Part shown: piece by piece, positions 37,069-51,446 of the stretch | How the letters are laid out: each line of letters starts with the position of its first letter | Position numbering within the stretch: position 1 is the stretch's first letter | Source: Lycorma delicatula | Taxonomy: Eukaryota > Arthropoda > Insecta > Hemiptera > Fulgoridae | Length of the DNA stretch: 64,000 nucleotides | Direction of reading: 5' to 3' | Assembly: GCF_047948215.1 (NCBI RefSeq) | Contig: NC_134455.1 | Span: 161,244,575 to 161,308,574 of the forward strand | The notes under the pieces: generated by a model | Seen by the model: the letters and a program-made list of their open reading frames with translations, nothing else | Database searches by the model: none | Told to the model about the DNA's origin: nothing | Position numbers and translations under genes: made by a program

Positions 37069-37286
37069 AGAACTCTCAACTTCTAAGCTACAAATCCTAA
37101 TTAAGACATTTGCTTTTATATGGATTTGAATACTAGATCGTGGATACCGGTGTTTTTTGGTGGTTGGGTTTCAATTAACACATCTCAGGAGAATGGTCAA
37201 TCTGAGACTGTACAAGATTACACTTCATTTACATTCATACCATCCTCATTCATCCTATGTAAACCTTAGATTAAACAGAAAAAAAA
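37069..37286 (+). mobile_element. SINE copy C (5' truncated)
   Basis: Starts inside the palindromic head (GAACTCTCAACTTCTAAG), then carries AATACTAGATCGTGGAT, a GGTGTTTTTTGGTGGTTGGG block and an A-rich tail (TTAAACAGAAAAAAAA). It aligns with copies A and B but lacks the tRNA-like boxes, so it could not be transcribed by pol III. No clear target duplication. Confidence 0.75.
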
Positions 37287-37290
37287 GGCC

Positions 37291-37418
37291 ATGAGGTAGG
37301 CAAGCACTGTCCATGGTGTCCCCAGGGCAGCATGTTGGGTCCTTTGTTGTCAGTGATAGAGTTTGATTCTCTTGTGCGGCTGAGGTTGCACAACGGGAGT
37401 CGCATTGTGGCTTATGCT
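37291..37418 (+). pseudogene. Inverted RT fragment (motif B to YA)
   Basis: Reads CPQGSMLGPLLSVIEFDSLV then LRLHNGSRIVAYA, ending just before where the DD of the catalytic box should be. It belongs immediately downstream of the minus-strand RT piece that follows at 37419, but lies on the opposite strand. The parent element was therefore rearranged. Confidence 0.75.
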
Positions 37419-38440
37419 GCCCTCGAGGAGCAGCACATCCCAATCACTGAAGTAACTTTGCATGACCTGGAATTCACTCACAGTGCATGCTCTTCTTTGC
37501 AGCTGATAAATGGCCAAGGGCAACCACAGATTATTAAACGCCCCAGAAATGTCCAGGAAGATTCTCAGGACATAGTCCATTTCACTAGTTGTTACCACAC
37601 TAATGAGTATGGTAACAAGGCACTGAGGACGCCATACTTTATGTCATCACACAAAGTATGGCGTCCTCATTGCCTTTTCCAGGATGAAACCTGTACCGAT
37701 TCTCCATTGGTAAACTGCGGGAGGCTAACCTTCCATTTATACAAAGGTACAGAACCTTTTCAAAAATCTTACCAATAACCTGCCAACCGTGTGTCAAGGG
37801 CTTATACGATGATGTAACAGTAGGATCTTTGTCGCCACCTTTAAACAATAATTTTACAATTCTCTTCTTTCAACAAATTGGGAAGTATCTGCCAAATAAC
37901 AATTGATTGAAAATACATGTGATAATTCTCACTGCTCACCCCAACCGGACAAACAAGGAGCTCCATTGTTATGCCATTGAAGCCTAGGACCTTGCCCTAC
38001 CTAAACTACAGATAGCTTAACACAACTCGACCTCAGCAATCTCCAAGGACAGTGCATTTCCGTGAAAATGAGCAACCTCACACCGCACACGCAAATGGTA
38101 TGCAGTCTCTCCTGCTTTGTAAACATCAGGCAGTAAATCGTCAAGTAATCTGTGTAAAATTTCAGTCGTATCTGAATTTATACTGTGCTCGTCGAGAGAG
38201 CAAACAAAAGAAAGTCTTTCCTATGTTTGTGTCCCAAAACCCTATATATGACTGCCCAGGGATCTTTGTTTTCTGCTTATGCACAAAGAAATGCCAGGAA
38301 TCCCTCTTTGTCATACAAACCTTATGAAAATACTGAGATCTATGATCAATATATTCACCTAAAAGGACTGCCCATTGCTCAGGATCACGCTCACGCTGAC
38401 ATGCTCTTCTTAAACGACAGGCAACTTATTTCAAAGTTGA
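37419..38440 (-). pseudogene. R1-clade element (second subfamily), RT part
   Basis: In minus-strand order: RRACQRERDPEQWAVLL and MTKRDSWHFFVHKQK (linker, matching the 32.4-kb copy), a decayed stretch, FKGGDKDPTVTSSYKPL with VIGKIFEKVLYLCINGRLA (RT fingers), RFHPGKGNEDAILCV, then two hairpins (37589-37674), DYVLRIFLDISGAFNNLWLP (motif A, catalytic Asp kept) and SYFSDWDVLLLEG. The next expected text is the inverted fragment at 37291-37418. Many stops and frameshifts. Confidence 0.75.
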
Positions 38441-39320
38441 CAATTTCCTAAACCATCATGGGACAAGCCTCTCTCAACCTGAACTGTGGGGAATTGAGCA
38501 CTTGGCGGCATTGATAAAAGCCACCGACAAACTCTCTGCCAGATCCTCCAAATCCGAAGATTCCAGATCCCGATCCAAAACTCAAAGTCTGGCCAAAAAA
38601 AGTCAACAAATTTTCTCAGTCCACATGACTGTACAGGAAACAACCTTGCTGAACTGGAATGTTACATTGGTAGTGCTCACTGGAACCACCAACAATCTCA
38701 TAAACAATCAATCGATGATCACTCAAGCAATCATCCATCACCATCACAAGCATTGGCTGAAAAAACCTACCAATAGTAATATTGATGTTCATACCACCAA
38801 ACAGTCGACTACCATCTACCATACCTGGGTAGATGGACTACTGACCAAGTATATTAATTACCTGTAGATCATGTTGGGCTTAAAAGCCTTCTATTAATTT
38901 ACCACCATCATCGGTGAAACTGCTATGCCGCAATAGTGACTTAGCATTTACATCCGCCCCAATAAGGATTAGACAGGAGTGTATCCCAGACCTCAAGATG
39001 ACGGTCAGCAGGGTCTCTATACTGAAACTATGAACTTAAACATATAGATGCAAGTTTTGAACATCCACACAGGCAACAACATGATTATTTGAGAGCTGTC
39101 GAATGAAGACACAATCTATTTCCATTCTGCGTACAACAGCAGATATGCTTTCAAAGCCACAATAGAATCCTTCCAAACAGAGAACCTGGCTGTTCACGAG
39201 ACACAACATATGGATGCTGCAATAAAACAACATCCAACCCTACACATAGAGCAATCTCACGAAGCTCAATCTAAACTACATTAGCACCCTGCGCAATATA
39301 ATTAACCATCTAACTACATC
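38441..39320 (-). pseudogene. R1-clade element (second subfamily), endonuclease domain
   Basis: Minus-strand pieces: IELREIALCVGLDVVLLQHP (start of ORF2), VRRMEIDCVFIRQLSNNHVV, then SSYFQYRDPADRHL-like and DVNAKSLLR-like text in other frames (catalytic Asp-x-Asn), SFTDDG with LIEGF, NINITIGRF and LSDHRLIVYEIVGG (catalytic Ser-Asp-His), followed by CNIPVQQGCFLYSHVD. It matches the 31.7-kb copy motif by motif. Heavily broken. Confidence 0.7.
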
Positions 39321-40400
39321 GCACAAAATTAATCATTTAACACTAATGAGTTCAAGTACATAGTGACAGCCCTTTAATAACAACCACAGTCTTTACTATT
39401 CACAGAGTGCTTGGAATCCTTTCGAAGACATTGGACATCCTGACTTCGAAGGGAAGACACCCTCCATGGCAGTTAGGTTACCATACTCCACCCCCTTAAC
39501 ACCTAGCCATTAAGGGCATTACCGGAGGTCATATTCAGCACTTCAGCAACAGACATTTCCCAGTTTTGATTGCCGCAGTCAGGATGCTGCCACCAATGCG
39601 AATGCCACGAATGACATTCCCATTGGTGTACTAACGTTAACCTAAATGAACGTACTTACAATGGTCTCAGACAAGACCAAACAAATTGAGCTGTTCCACC
39701 CTAACAAAAATGGTAAAAGGTGAGCTAGACATGCAATACCAGATGAAAAACAAGAAGATAAACTGTGAACAAGGAAAACACAAAAACATGTAAAACACTA
39801 AAACTATCACTAAACTAATCCATACAAAACAAACTGTAAACAAACACAGACTATAAATAAACACGTAAATAACCTAAACTAAAACGCCAAAACAAGAAGT
39901 TAACTAAAAACAAAATCACCAACTATAAATAAACCTAAAGTAGCCCAAAATATAAAATAACATCTAAAACAAACAAAATCTTGTAAATCAAAAATAGAAA
40001 CTAAACTGTTATACAACAATTAATCTACATTACTACCAAAACAAAAACATAAATAACCATGTAAAAATATTCATAACCTAGACGAAAACAGAAAATGAGA
40101 ACAAAATCAAAACAGAAACAGATGATAAACCTGAATAAAAACATTAAATAATGAGAAACAAATGACAAAACATTAAAAACCAAAACAAGAACATAAACCA
40201 TAAACAGAACACCAAAATAAACCAAAAGCAAAAACATAAACCAGATAGAATATTAAGTTACCCCAAAAAGCACATAAGCATCAAATACTAAAGCAGACAA
40301 AATATAAACATAATCAAAAACAAAATATATTTTAGAAAACATCTTTTGTTAAAAAATAAACACAACATGACTTAAATTCAAAAACATCAATAAAACCAAT
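39321..40400 (-). other. Spacer between ORF1 and ORF2 of the minus-strand R1-clade element
   Basis: About 1.1 kb. The outer 0.7 kb (39700-40400) is almost free of G on the + strand and rich in AAAAC words, with no real ORF; hydrophobic ORFs there are artefacts of this composition. The inner part (39410-39660) has more balanced sequence, including a pair of CATTGGTG words. R1-clade ORFs normally overlap or nearly touch, so this spacer is unusual. It may be an insertion. Confidence 0.45.
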
Positions 40401-40405
40401 AACTA

Positions 40406-40651
40406 TCATATATCGATTTGGCGACATAGAATGTCCCATGCATGCTTGTATGCAGGACAATCATCTGATCGACAGTCGTGCCCGGTCGGTTTCCCAACAT
40501 GAGAACAATTTGGGCATATGGGCGACCCTCCCTCTTTCTTCATCAAGTAGTCTTTTGCATGATGGCCATCTTTTCCGCAAAATGAACATAGTTCTTTTTC
40601 TTTACAAGATTTCGTCACATGCCCCAGCCCAAAACAATGATAACAATTCAC
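40406..40651 (-). pseudogene. R1-clade ORF1 zinc knuckles
   Basis: Open frame with CYHCFGLGHVTKSC (CCHC knuckle 1), CSFCGKDGHHAKD (knuckle 2, last Cys replaced by Tyr at the next position) and CPNCSHVGKPTGHDC (knuckle 3, wider spacing), then CPAYKHAWDILCRQID, a typical gag C-terminus. Such knuckles bind the element RNA. Well preserved compared with the rest of the element. Confidence 0.85.
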
Positions 40652-40739
40652 CTTGATGTATTCCTTAACCCTATAAGATGTAATTCTACGAACACTTGAC
40701 CTTTCTGTATGAAATTCCTACGTAATTTTTTATTGCACT

Positions 40740-41292
40740 CTATAATATAATGGACTTCACCACTCTGGTATGGAGCGGCAAGACCTCTCTCTCATGGCCC
40801 ATTGAAGAACCAAATATTTCTTCAACCAACCGAGTATCTGAGTCAGAATTATTTCCTTTCTCAACAGTCACCTTAGTTGCCAACTTTGCAGTCCCTTCTG
40901 CCAGAACTTTTTTTTGCCGTTGGCTGGACGAACCACTAACACCATCATCTGATACTTCTTCACTACTACTACCACCCACAGCAACCGACTCCACAGCCTG
41001 TTGCAAGTGAGCCTCCTGAGCCTCTTTTGATGCTTTCTTATAAGCAACCTGAGCCTCCTCCTCCTCCTTGGCCTCACGGGTCTCCTTCACCTTGGCCTCC
41101 TGGGCCACTCTCTTCATAGCCTCCCTCTCCTTCAGGAGAACACCTCCTCCTTCAGGTGTCTTACTTCTCTATTTGCCTCAGCATCCTCATGATGTACCCT
41201 CCATTCTTGGGCCTGTTGCTCAGCCACCACCTTATTGCAAGGAGTTTTCTAATTCTAGGAGACTTTTGTATCTCTTCATCCGAATCATTCAT
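40740..41292 (-). pseudogene. R1-clade ORF1 N-terminal part
   Basis: An ATG at 41292 begins MNDSDEEIQKSPRIRKLL. After frameshifts the reading continues as AQEWRVHHEDAEANREVRHL and a long charged stretch (VKETREAKEEEEAQVAYKKA, probably coiled coil), a Ser/Glu-rich segment and KVLAEGTAKLATKV. A typical disordered, charged N-terminus of LINE ORF1. At least two frameshifts near 41150-41220. Confidence 0.6.
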
Positions 41293-41750
41293 GCTAACGT
41301 ACTAATATTTTTATTAGTAGTTTACTAATTTAGTAAACTTTACTTTAGTAAACTCTTTAAACTCTTTTTGTGCTGACAGCACAAAATAAAAATAAAACTA
41401 CTAAAGAAGTAATAATGTCAAAATAACAACAAATGCACAATGAAAAATATTCTATTAACCAATCACTACCTATATAAACAAAATGTAACCCAATGAAAAC
41501 AAACTACAAATGTAAACAACAACCAGCAGCCAATCAGAGAAGACCAATATGGCTGCCATTGCTAAGGTAAAGAGCAGTCTGAAAAGCCAAACAACTAACG
41601 ACAAAAAACACTAAATTAAAATTCTAAACCAAGTTTTTAAACACCAAACACATAAACTATGGGAAAATCCGAAAAGAATACACCTCAAAGGAGTAACATA
41701 ACAGTCAACCATCTATTCAACAAACCCAAATAACCTGAGGTATCCAAACA
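41293..41750 (-). mobile_element. Probable 5' UTR of the minus-strand R1-clade element
   Basis: Lies upstream of the ORF1 start. It contains a perfect inverted repeat TTTTGTGCTG-A-CAGCACAAAA (41366-41386) and a second one of TTTACTAA/TTAGTAAA words (41318-41353). The 5' limit is not visible. Confidence 0.35.
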
Positions 41751-41819
41751 ATCAAAACCAAATAAACGACGAAAATGAACAGAGAAAGTTTAGTAGAGCC
41801 AAGCAAAGTTTTTCTTCCT

Positions 41820-42300
41820 CTGTTAAATATTAAACTAGGAGTAAATGAAGCAATATGTGAATGCATTAAAAAAAGATGCAGAGTGTTTCAAATATTGTTG
41901 CAGTCAGTTTCCGGTTTTAAAAAAAACAAAGATAAAGGAGAGTGTTTTTACTGAGTTGGGTATAAGGAAGCTTATGAAATATGAACTATTTGAATATAAA
42001 ATGGAGGAAGTATAAAAACAAGTTTGGAAAGCCTTCAAGGATAAAATTACAAAATTTTTTGGATGAAAAGGATGAAGTTTATAAAAACATTATTCAAGAT
42101 ATGTTACAAAAATTAAAAAATTTAGGCTATAAAATGAGTCTAAAGGTGTATTTTCTAGATTTGCCCTCAACTACTTCCCTGAAAATCTTGATGCAGTAAG
42201 TGATGAGCAAGGTTAAAGATTCATCAAAACACGTAAGAGATAGAGATGAGATATAAAGGAAAATGAAATGTGAGCATGATAACTGACTACTGTTTGATGT
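41820..42300 (+). pseudogene. Fragment of an unplaced arthropod TE protein
   Basis: Across two or three frames the text reads ESVFTELGIRKLMKYELFEY, KWRKYKNKFGKPSRIKL, NIIQDMLQKLKNLGYKMSLK, then NYFPENLDAVSDEQG and, after a stop, a basic segment. I recognise the KMSLKVHFL / FPENLG-VSDEQG pattern from uncharacterised repetitive proteins common in arthropod genomes, probably transposon-encoded, but cannot name a superfamily. Short, frameshifted and on the strand opposite to the host gene. Confidence 0.5.
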
Positions 42301-43640
42301 TTAAAAGGACGACCTGTGTGAGACCATAGAAAAAAAAGCACAAAAGGAAAACATAATAACAAAAATAAATTATAAAAAGTATAGTTGGCATGGTCTTTGT
42401 GGTAAAATTTATTGACTCTTTTGTTAGGCGTGCAATCAGGATATACAAAGTATGAAACAAATAATGAATCATTGACAATTTGGGGAAAGAATTGGATGAT
42501 GATGATGAAATTATTACAGTAACAAATAATACATACAGTACAAGATAAAGTATGTGAGACTGAAGCCAATGGTAACAGAAAAAGAAGAATTTCTCATGTA
42601 GTGTGGAAAGACCCTCTAGAAATAACACATTGATATGTTGAACAGCTGCTGACTTCAACTCTTGAGTTATGTTAAAAATTTATGTTAAAATTATGTTTTA
42701 AATTTGAAAAATGAAAAGATTTATCTGCTCTGTCAATCTCTATTGTTTTAATCTCTCTGTTGTATTATGTTTACGTGAAAGAAACATGAAGCAAACGTAG
42801 ACTACATACTGTCTCTGGTAGTTATAATTTTTGTTAAACTTTTAAGCAAAGTGTTTATGTTTTAAAATATGTTTGTGTTAAAATTGTAATATAATTTCCT
42901 CATGATAAAAAATTTTTCTTTTATTTTAATTTTGCTAAGTAGCAGAGCATTTTATCTAAGTAGGAGGAAAGCAAAAACTATTTTCTTTTTCATTTTCAAG
43001 TAATTTGTCTTATAACATTTTTATAATCTGGTTCTATTCATTTTTTATAATTTCTGGTTCATAATTTTAAAATTATAACTTTCATTTTCCAAGAATAAAA
43101 TTTTGAAATAAATTAATTATAATCTGATAATTAATATAAAGTGGGTTTTTACAAACAAATGTCACAGCCAAATTATTAGAAAAAAAAAGAATATGGCTGT
43201 AATTAGAATGATAATGTAAAAGCATATAAAAATAGAAGTGCTACATTGGTGAATGAACTTTTTATCTCGAGTTTTCGTGAAATTGGTATATTTGAAATTA
43301 CAGTTACCAAATATTATCACATGTGCCAAATTAATAAAATGGGGACAATCTGTAAACCTGAAAATGGCATCTTAATTCTACTTACCTCAGGGATCACAGA
43401 TTATGAGCAACTCTGATATGTGATTCTTAAATCATAGTTGCTTTATATGAATTACAGCCACTAACATTTTAGGATAAATAGCGATTTAAAATTTCAACAT
43501 TTAAATATTTGTTATTAGCAAAAATACATCTTGAAATAAATTAAAAGTTGAGAAGAATGATGCTAAGACTCGTAATAGACTAAGATGCTAAGACTCGTAA
43601 CAATAAACCTACTAATGTTATTAAAAATTAGAACATAACG
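42301..43640. other. AT-rich intron sequence, nothing recognised
   Basis: End of the 20.7-kb intron near the SH2-core exon. A 25-bp tandem pair of GATGCTAAGACTCGTAA (43559-43600) lies about 50 bases from the donor site. Confidence 0.5.
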
Positions 43641-43648
43641 ATACTTAC

Positions 43649-43820
43649 TTTAATTTTATATCCTTTATTTGTTCTAAGTATTAGGTAATGGGCAATACCA
43701 AGAGGCTGAAATTCTCTAGGTACTCTAAGGGATAGAGCAAAACAGCCAGGTTTACTAGTGCTTTCTCGAACCATGAATGCCCCAACAGGTTCTTGTCCAA
43801 GAACTTCTAGTGTGATTTCT
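43649..43820 (-). CDS. SH2 adapter gene, exon with SH2 core
   Basis: Exon of 172 bases: acceptor TGTTTCAG, donor AAA|GTAAGT. It completes a split Arg codon and adds 57 residues forming the core of an SH2 domain. The signature AFMVRES holds the invariant phosphotyrosine-binding Arg (about residue 223 of the partial protein). It is followed by a strand ending CFALSLRVP, a His-Tyr pair (AHYLI) at the usual position after the central sheet, and a basic GYKIK strand. SH2 domains bind phosphotyrosine peptides, so the product should act in cytoplasmic tyrosine-kinase signalling. The insertion REFQPLG between strands is longer than in Src-type SH2 domains. The family is clear. The orthologue is not: a tensin-like SH2 or the insect 'EGFR adapter' type are candidates that I cannot separate from memory. 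Confidence 0.92.
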
Positions 43821-46959
<3,139 letters not shown>

Positions 46960-47138
46960 CTTGTGGTTTATGTATAAAGATTTCCTTTATGTAATGTCAC
47001 CTGGAAGATAATCTTTAAGTAACTTGTAGAGTGACTTTGTATCATGTAGTTTTATTACAAGAAGTGATGCTGAACCATTCATTATCAATTTTAATTAAGA
47101 ATTATTAAATAGTAAATAAGATATTAATTTTTTTTTAC

Positions 47139-47339
47139 CTTGGTATACCAGCTTGAAACCATGGTGCTGTTCTTAATTCTCCTTCCTCAGGCCTATTGTT
47201 AAGACTGTCTGTTCTTTCTGGAGGTGGTGGGGGTGGAGGAGTCGGAGTTGCACCGGAAACAGAACTACTTGAACTTATTTGTGAGATTCTTTTTCCTTTT
47301 AAATCTTGTTCAGCTGAACCCGGTGAACTTTGAAGTAAC
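47139..47339 (-). CDS. SH2 adapter gene, Pro-rich exon with start of SH2 domain
   Basis: Exon of 201 bases, acceptor TTGTTCACAG, donor CCAAG|GTAAAA (weaker than the other donors). It encodes a Ser-rich segment, a run of seven prolines after a Thr-Pro pair (a possible SH3 or WW ligand), an acidic stretch, and then APWFQAGIP, the conserved Trp that opens an SH2 domain. Both ends split a codon in the same phase (two bases before, one after) and the length is a multiple of three, so skipping it would keep the frame but remove the Pro-rich motif and the first SH2 strand. A long TG repeat (as read on the coding strand) lies about 185 bases downstream of the donor. The exon was recognised by splice sites and continuity, since it has no start codon. 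Confidence 0.85.
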
Positions 47340-48120
47340 CTGTGAACAAAACATATGTAAATTAAATGACTAAGAACTTTTAAGAAGTTTACAAACTTTC
47401 ACAATGCGCAGTAAATAACTTAGAAAACACAATTCTATTTGTTACTCATTTACCTACAAATGTTCTTACTTGTGAATTGCTACTTCCAAACAGATAATAC
47501 GTTTATCAGACAAGTTTGTTCACTTTTTAAATTTTAAATTACTTTACTTTTTTTACAACTTTAAAATTTAAATTTATTCATTTTTATTAAATAACAAATA
47601 TTTAAAGTTGTGGAAAAATAAAAATAATATTAATTAGTAATTTGGTACAAACAGAAGTCCAGTTGTTGAACACGTAAGATAAAAATCTAATTAAAAAAAT
47701 ATTAAAGCTTAAGTTATTATGAATACTACACAAATTATTGCTGACATTTGAAAAATAATTTTAATTTTTTATGTAGTAAAAATTATTATGCTATTTGCAA
47801 ATGTAGATAATAATGCACAAGAATTTATTTATGCCACATGTGATAAGAATTTTCTTAATTGCAAGAAGTCAGTTACATCTAAATTACAAAAAAACTTACC
47901 ATTCAGATTTTTTCATAACATAAAAAAATTTTCAAAACTGGCAGATATACTTTTTGTCAAAACTTGCTGTACATGTCTTGGTAATCATGAATGTGATTTC
48001 ACAGGACATGATACATTTTGAAGTACATTCTTATTAAATGAATAAGAGCATCTTTACAGTAATGATATGGACATAATGTAGAATTGAGAACAGATATATA
48101 AAAGATGAACACAACCAGAT
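47340..48120. other. Intron sequence, nothing recognised
   Basis: AT-rich, within the 4.1-kb intron upstream of the Pro-rich exon. Confidence 0.5.
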
Positions 48121-48124
48121 AGTA

Positions 48125-49015
48125 GAAAGAACTGCTCAGAAAGTGCATGTCCCATCAATGCAAATAAATGGACAGAGCCAAGTCTGGTGAGTAAGCCACA
48201 TGCGAAAGTATTTCCCAACTGAATGCCTCAGTCGTTTCTTTGACTGGTTTTGCTGTGTGTGATGATGCATTATCATGAAGAAATATAAGTTTGTGTTGCC
48301 TTTTTTGGTATTATGGTCGTTTTTCATGCAATGCTTGATTCAAATCGATAATTTTTTGTTGGTAGTGTTCAGTATTAACGGTTTCACCAGGTTTTAGTAG
48401 CTCATAATAGATCACACCCGTCTGATCCTACCAAACACAGAACATTGTCTTCTTTCCATAGCAATTTAGCCTTAAAATCGATGTCGATGGTTCACCTGGA
48501 GTTACCCATGATCTTTTACGCTTAGGATTCTCAAAATATATCCACTTTTCATCGCCTGTCACAATTCGATGAAGAAATGACTTTCTTTTGGACCTGGAGA
48601 GCAGCATTTCGCAAGTGGTTTTTCGGTTTTCTTGCTGTCTTTCATTCAGTTCATGTGGAACCCATTTTCCAATCTTCTGGATCTTTCCCATGGCTTTCAA
48701 ATATATGGAGACAGCTTCTCGTGTTACATTTAATTGATTGACAAGTTGTTGTGTTTGAGTGTCATCCTCATCTAACAATGCTTGCGATTCATTGTCTTCA
48801 AAATCTTTTGGTGGTCTTCCATGTTCTTTGTTTCTCACGTCAAAATCGCCACTTTTGAATTTTTAAACCACTCAAAGCAGAATGATTTACCAAGAACATG
48901 CTCATCATAAGCTTCGACAAGCATTCGATGCGATTCTGCAGCAGTTTTCTTTAAATGGTAACAGAAAATCAATGCTGTCCGCAAATCTTAGTTTGTAGGT
49001 ACAAAACTCGACATG
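48125..49015 (-). pseudogene. mariner transposase, broken
   Basis: Starts MSSFVPTN near 49012. The helix-turn-helix part (HLKKTAAESHRMLVEAYDEH, FCFEWFKNSK) is damaged by frameshifts and a stop. The best frame (48838-48428) has GRPPKDFEDNESQALLDED, KIGKWVPHELNERQQENR and FLHRIVTGDEKWIYFENPK (first catalytic Asp). After a stop at the usual WWDQ position it continues with TGVIYYELLKPGETVNTEHY, then FLHDNASSHTAKPVKE (second Asp) and SHVAYSPDLAL (third catalytic position damaged beyond). It ends about 30 residues short of the usual C-terminus. No terminal repeats identified. It lies in the same orientation as the host gene, in an intron. Confidence 0.85.
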
Positions 49016-51440
49016 TTCGACGCTAATTAAAACTATGCTGTTGTATGAAATGTGTATTGTTATGAGTTGAAAATCTTTGTCAGCTGTCAAAGAAAGAAAA
49101 TGGCTCCAATGGTGCAGTTTGACAGTAACTACATTGACAGCTAGGGTCATCTATGGGCAAATTCATATTTACACAACTGGTATATTAATTTACCTACTGA
49201 ATACTGTATATATTTTGTTGACATCATAATTTTAATGTTTTGTAATCAAAATAACAAATTGTGACATTATGAGTTATGGTGTTAATGTGGTCATTAATTA
49301 AATAATAACTCAAAAGTAAGTTTTTGTTGTATGTGTTTGGTTTACATGTAACACAGATGTAGGATAATGAACTATTGCTAAACTAATTAAAAAAAAAAAT
49401 CTATAAATTGTCTACTGCTTATTATTAGAAGATTTAGGTTAGTTAATTAAGTAACAAACTCTAATATTCATATGTTTATAAAAATCTTCAGCTTTCTGTT
49501 AGATGTGCTGTCAAATAGTTTATGAAGCCTTCAAAAATATCTTCCGCAGTCAGTTTGGCCACTACAGTTACATGTTTTTTATAATGTGTGATTTTTTAAA
49601 ACTGGACTATAGTCCAGTTTTTTATAATGTGTGGAGGCTGTACATTATTATCTTCTAAAAATTCTTCTACAATTACAACTCCTTAGTTTGTACAGAGAAA
49701 AACATGGTAAAGTAGACAAAGTGAAGATTCCAATTCAATAAATGAAATATTTTTGGAGTACTTAAACACATCCAGTTGGGTCTCTAAAAATTTATAACAT
49801 TAACTGTTAAATAACACTGTCTGTGATTATAATAGACAGTAACCAATGTATCTCATTTAATTTTTTCCAACTAACTTGATGTACAAACTTCACGTGCAAT
49901 GTAAGACTTCACATTACCCTTAAGATTAAACACACAAATTATTACTACTATAATAATCTTGATATCAAAATATCATGTTATTTGTGTAACAAGGGTGTAT
50001 AGCTTCATTTTGTAATACATTATATCAACCCATTCTAACAATTATAATGGGTACTAATAATTTTGCTGTTTCACAACTTAAAAATAATTAGTGAAGAAAT
50101 TAGTAAAAATGATGATGAAAATATGAAAATGAAAATATTTATGACATTGAAGCAGCCTAAAATGTTTCACATGTTAGTATACTACCTGATTCTAACACTG
50201 CGCCACTATTTCCTTTTATTACCAATGACAGAACAGGTGCGTTATGTTTTGAATGTTATTAATTACAGACTTAACTTAAATCATTATTTATTAAAAGTAA
50301 CCATAATAAATAAAAATTGAACCTACAAATGCCAGCTTTTTAAAATTATTATAAATAGTAAATATAAATAAGTGTGATAAAAAAATATTTCAAACATCAA
50401 CCCAAACCAGATTTATAATTTAAAGAGTTTTTTAAAATGGTAGACACTCTTACACACTTCAAAGCTACATTCCAAAAACAAGCACAATTCATAAACTGAA
50501 CCTTTCTGATTAAACAACAGGATGCAGTTCCAAAAAAAGATGCAATTTAGAGTAAAAATTAACAACCTTGATATTCTCTAAAAAAATAAAAAATGATAAC
50601 AAATGAAAAAAGGTAGTAATACTAATATAAGAATGCTGTAAAATACACATGGCATTGCAAGATATGCAAAAACATAAAAATGATGGACTAAATAAAAGAC
50701 AGAATTTAAATCCATTAAACTTTATGATCAAATTCTTAACATGTGTCTCTGTCTGACTTATAAAAACTGTAATAGCAGTAACATCAACTGACACAAAGGT
50801 CAGAACAGCAACACCATCATTAAAGGTAGCTGCAATGACAAATGAAAGTAACTTTTAGAAATTCTGAATTTAATAAATCTAGTGATAGTGAAAACCTTTT
50901 TAAATCTATGATTTAAAAAGTTTTAATTTTAAATAATCACTGACTGTTATAGAGAAAAACACAGCAAAATATGGTTGCAATCCAATAATAAAACCTTCAC
51001 TGCAGTTATTGTACATTTTCCTACTTGCATGTGATTTTTTCATGAATGTTAAGAAGATTAATATTGTACCAACATTAATACCATATCAGTTCAGTTTTAC
51101 TTGAATAAAAAAAATTCAATGAATTATCTAAAACTTTTATTGCCAACAAGAGTAAAATTCAGTTTCCTTTTGAAATGTAACTGTTATTTTTTTTCAGCTA
51201 CATGATTCACTTATGAAAATAATTAGTAGTTGCTAGTTCACTCGACCAGCACAGTAAAACACGTCAGAGTAATATTAGTTCTATGAAAACTTTGTTCTAT
51301 TATTATAAACCAATTTACAAGTTTAGGCACATATCCTAAATAACCTGATTTTATTACACCAGTTTTACAAACTAACAGTAGTATGAATATAATAAAGTGA
51401 ATAAATGTATGTATATAAAAAAAATGTATGTAAGAAAGTC
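49016..51440. other. Intron sequence with one palindrome
   Basis: AT-rich; no gene. Holds a 24-base perfect palindrome (49598-49621) between two 16-base direct repeats (see findings). Confidence 0.5.
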
Positions 51441-51446
51441 ACTTAC

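Noticed and set aside
40025..40237. Hydrophobic, membrane-like ORF on the minus strand
   Set aside because: A product of the T/G-rich strand composition inside a retroelement spacer; neighbouring frames look the same.
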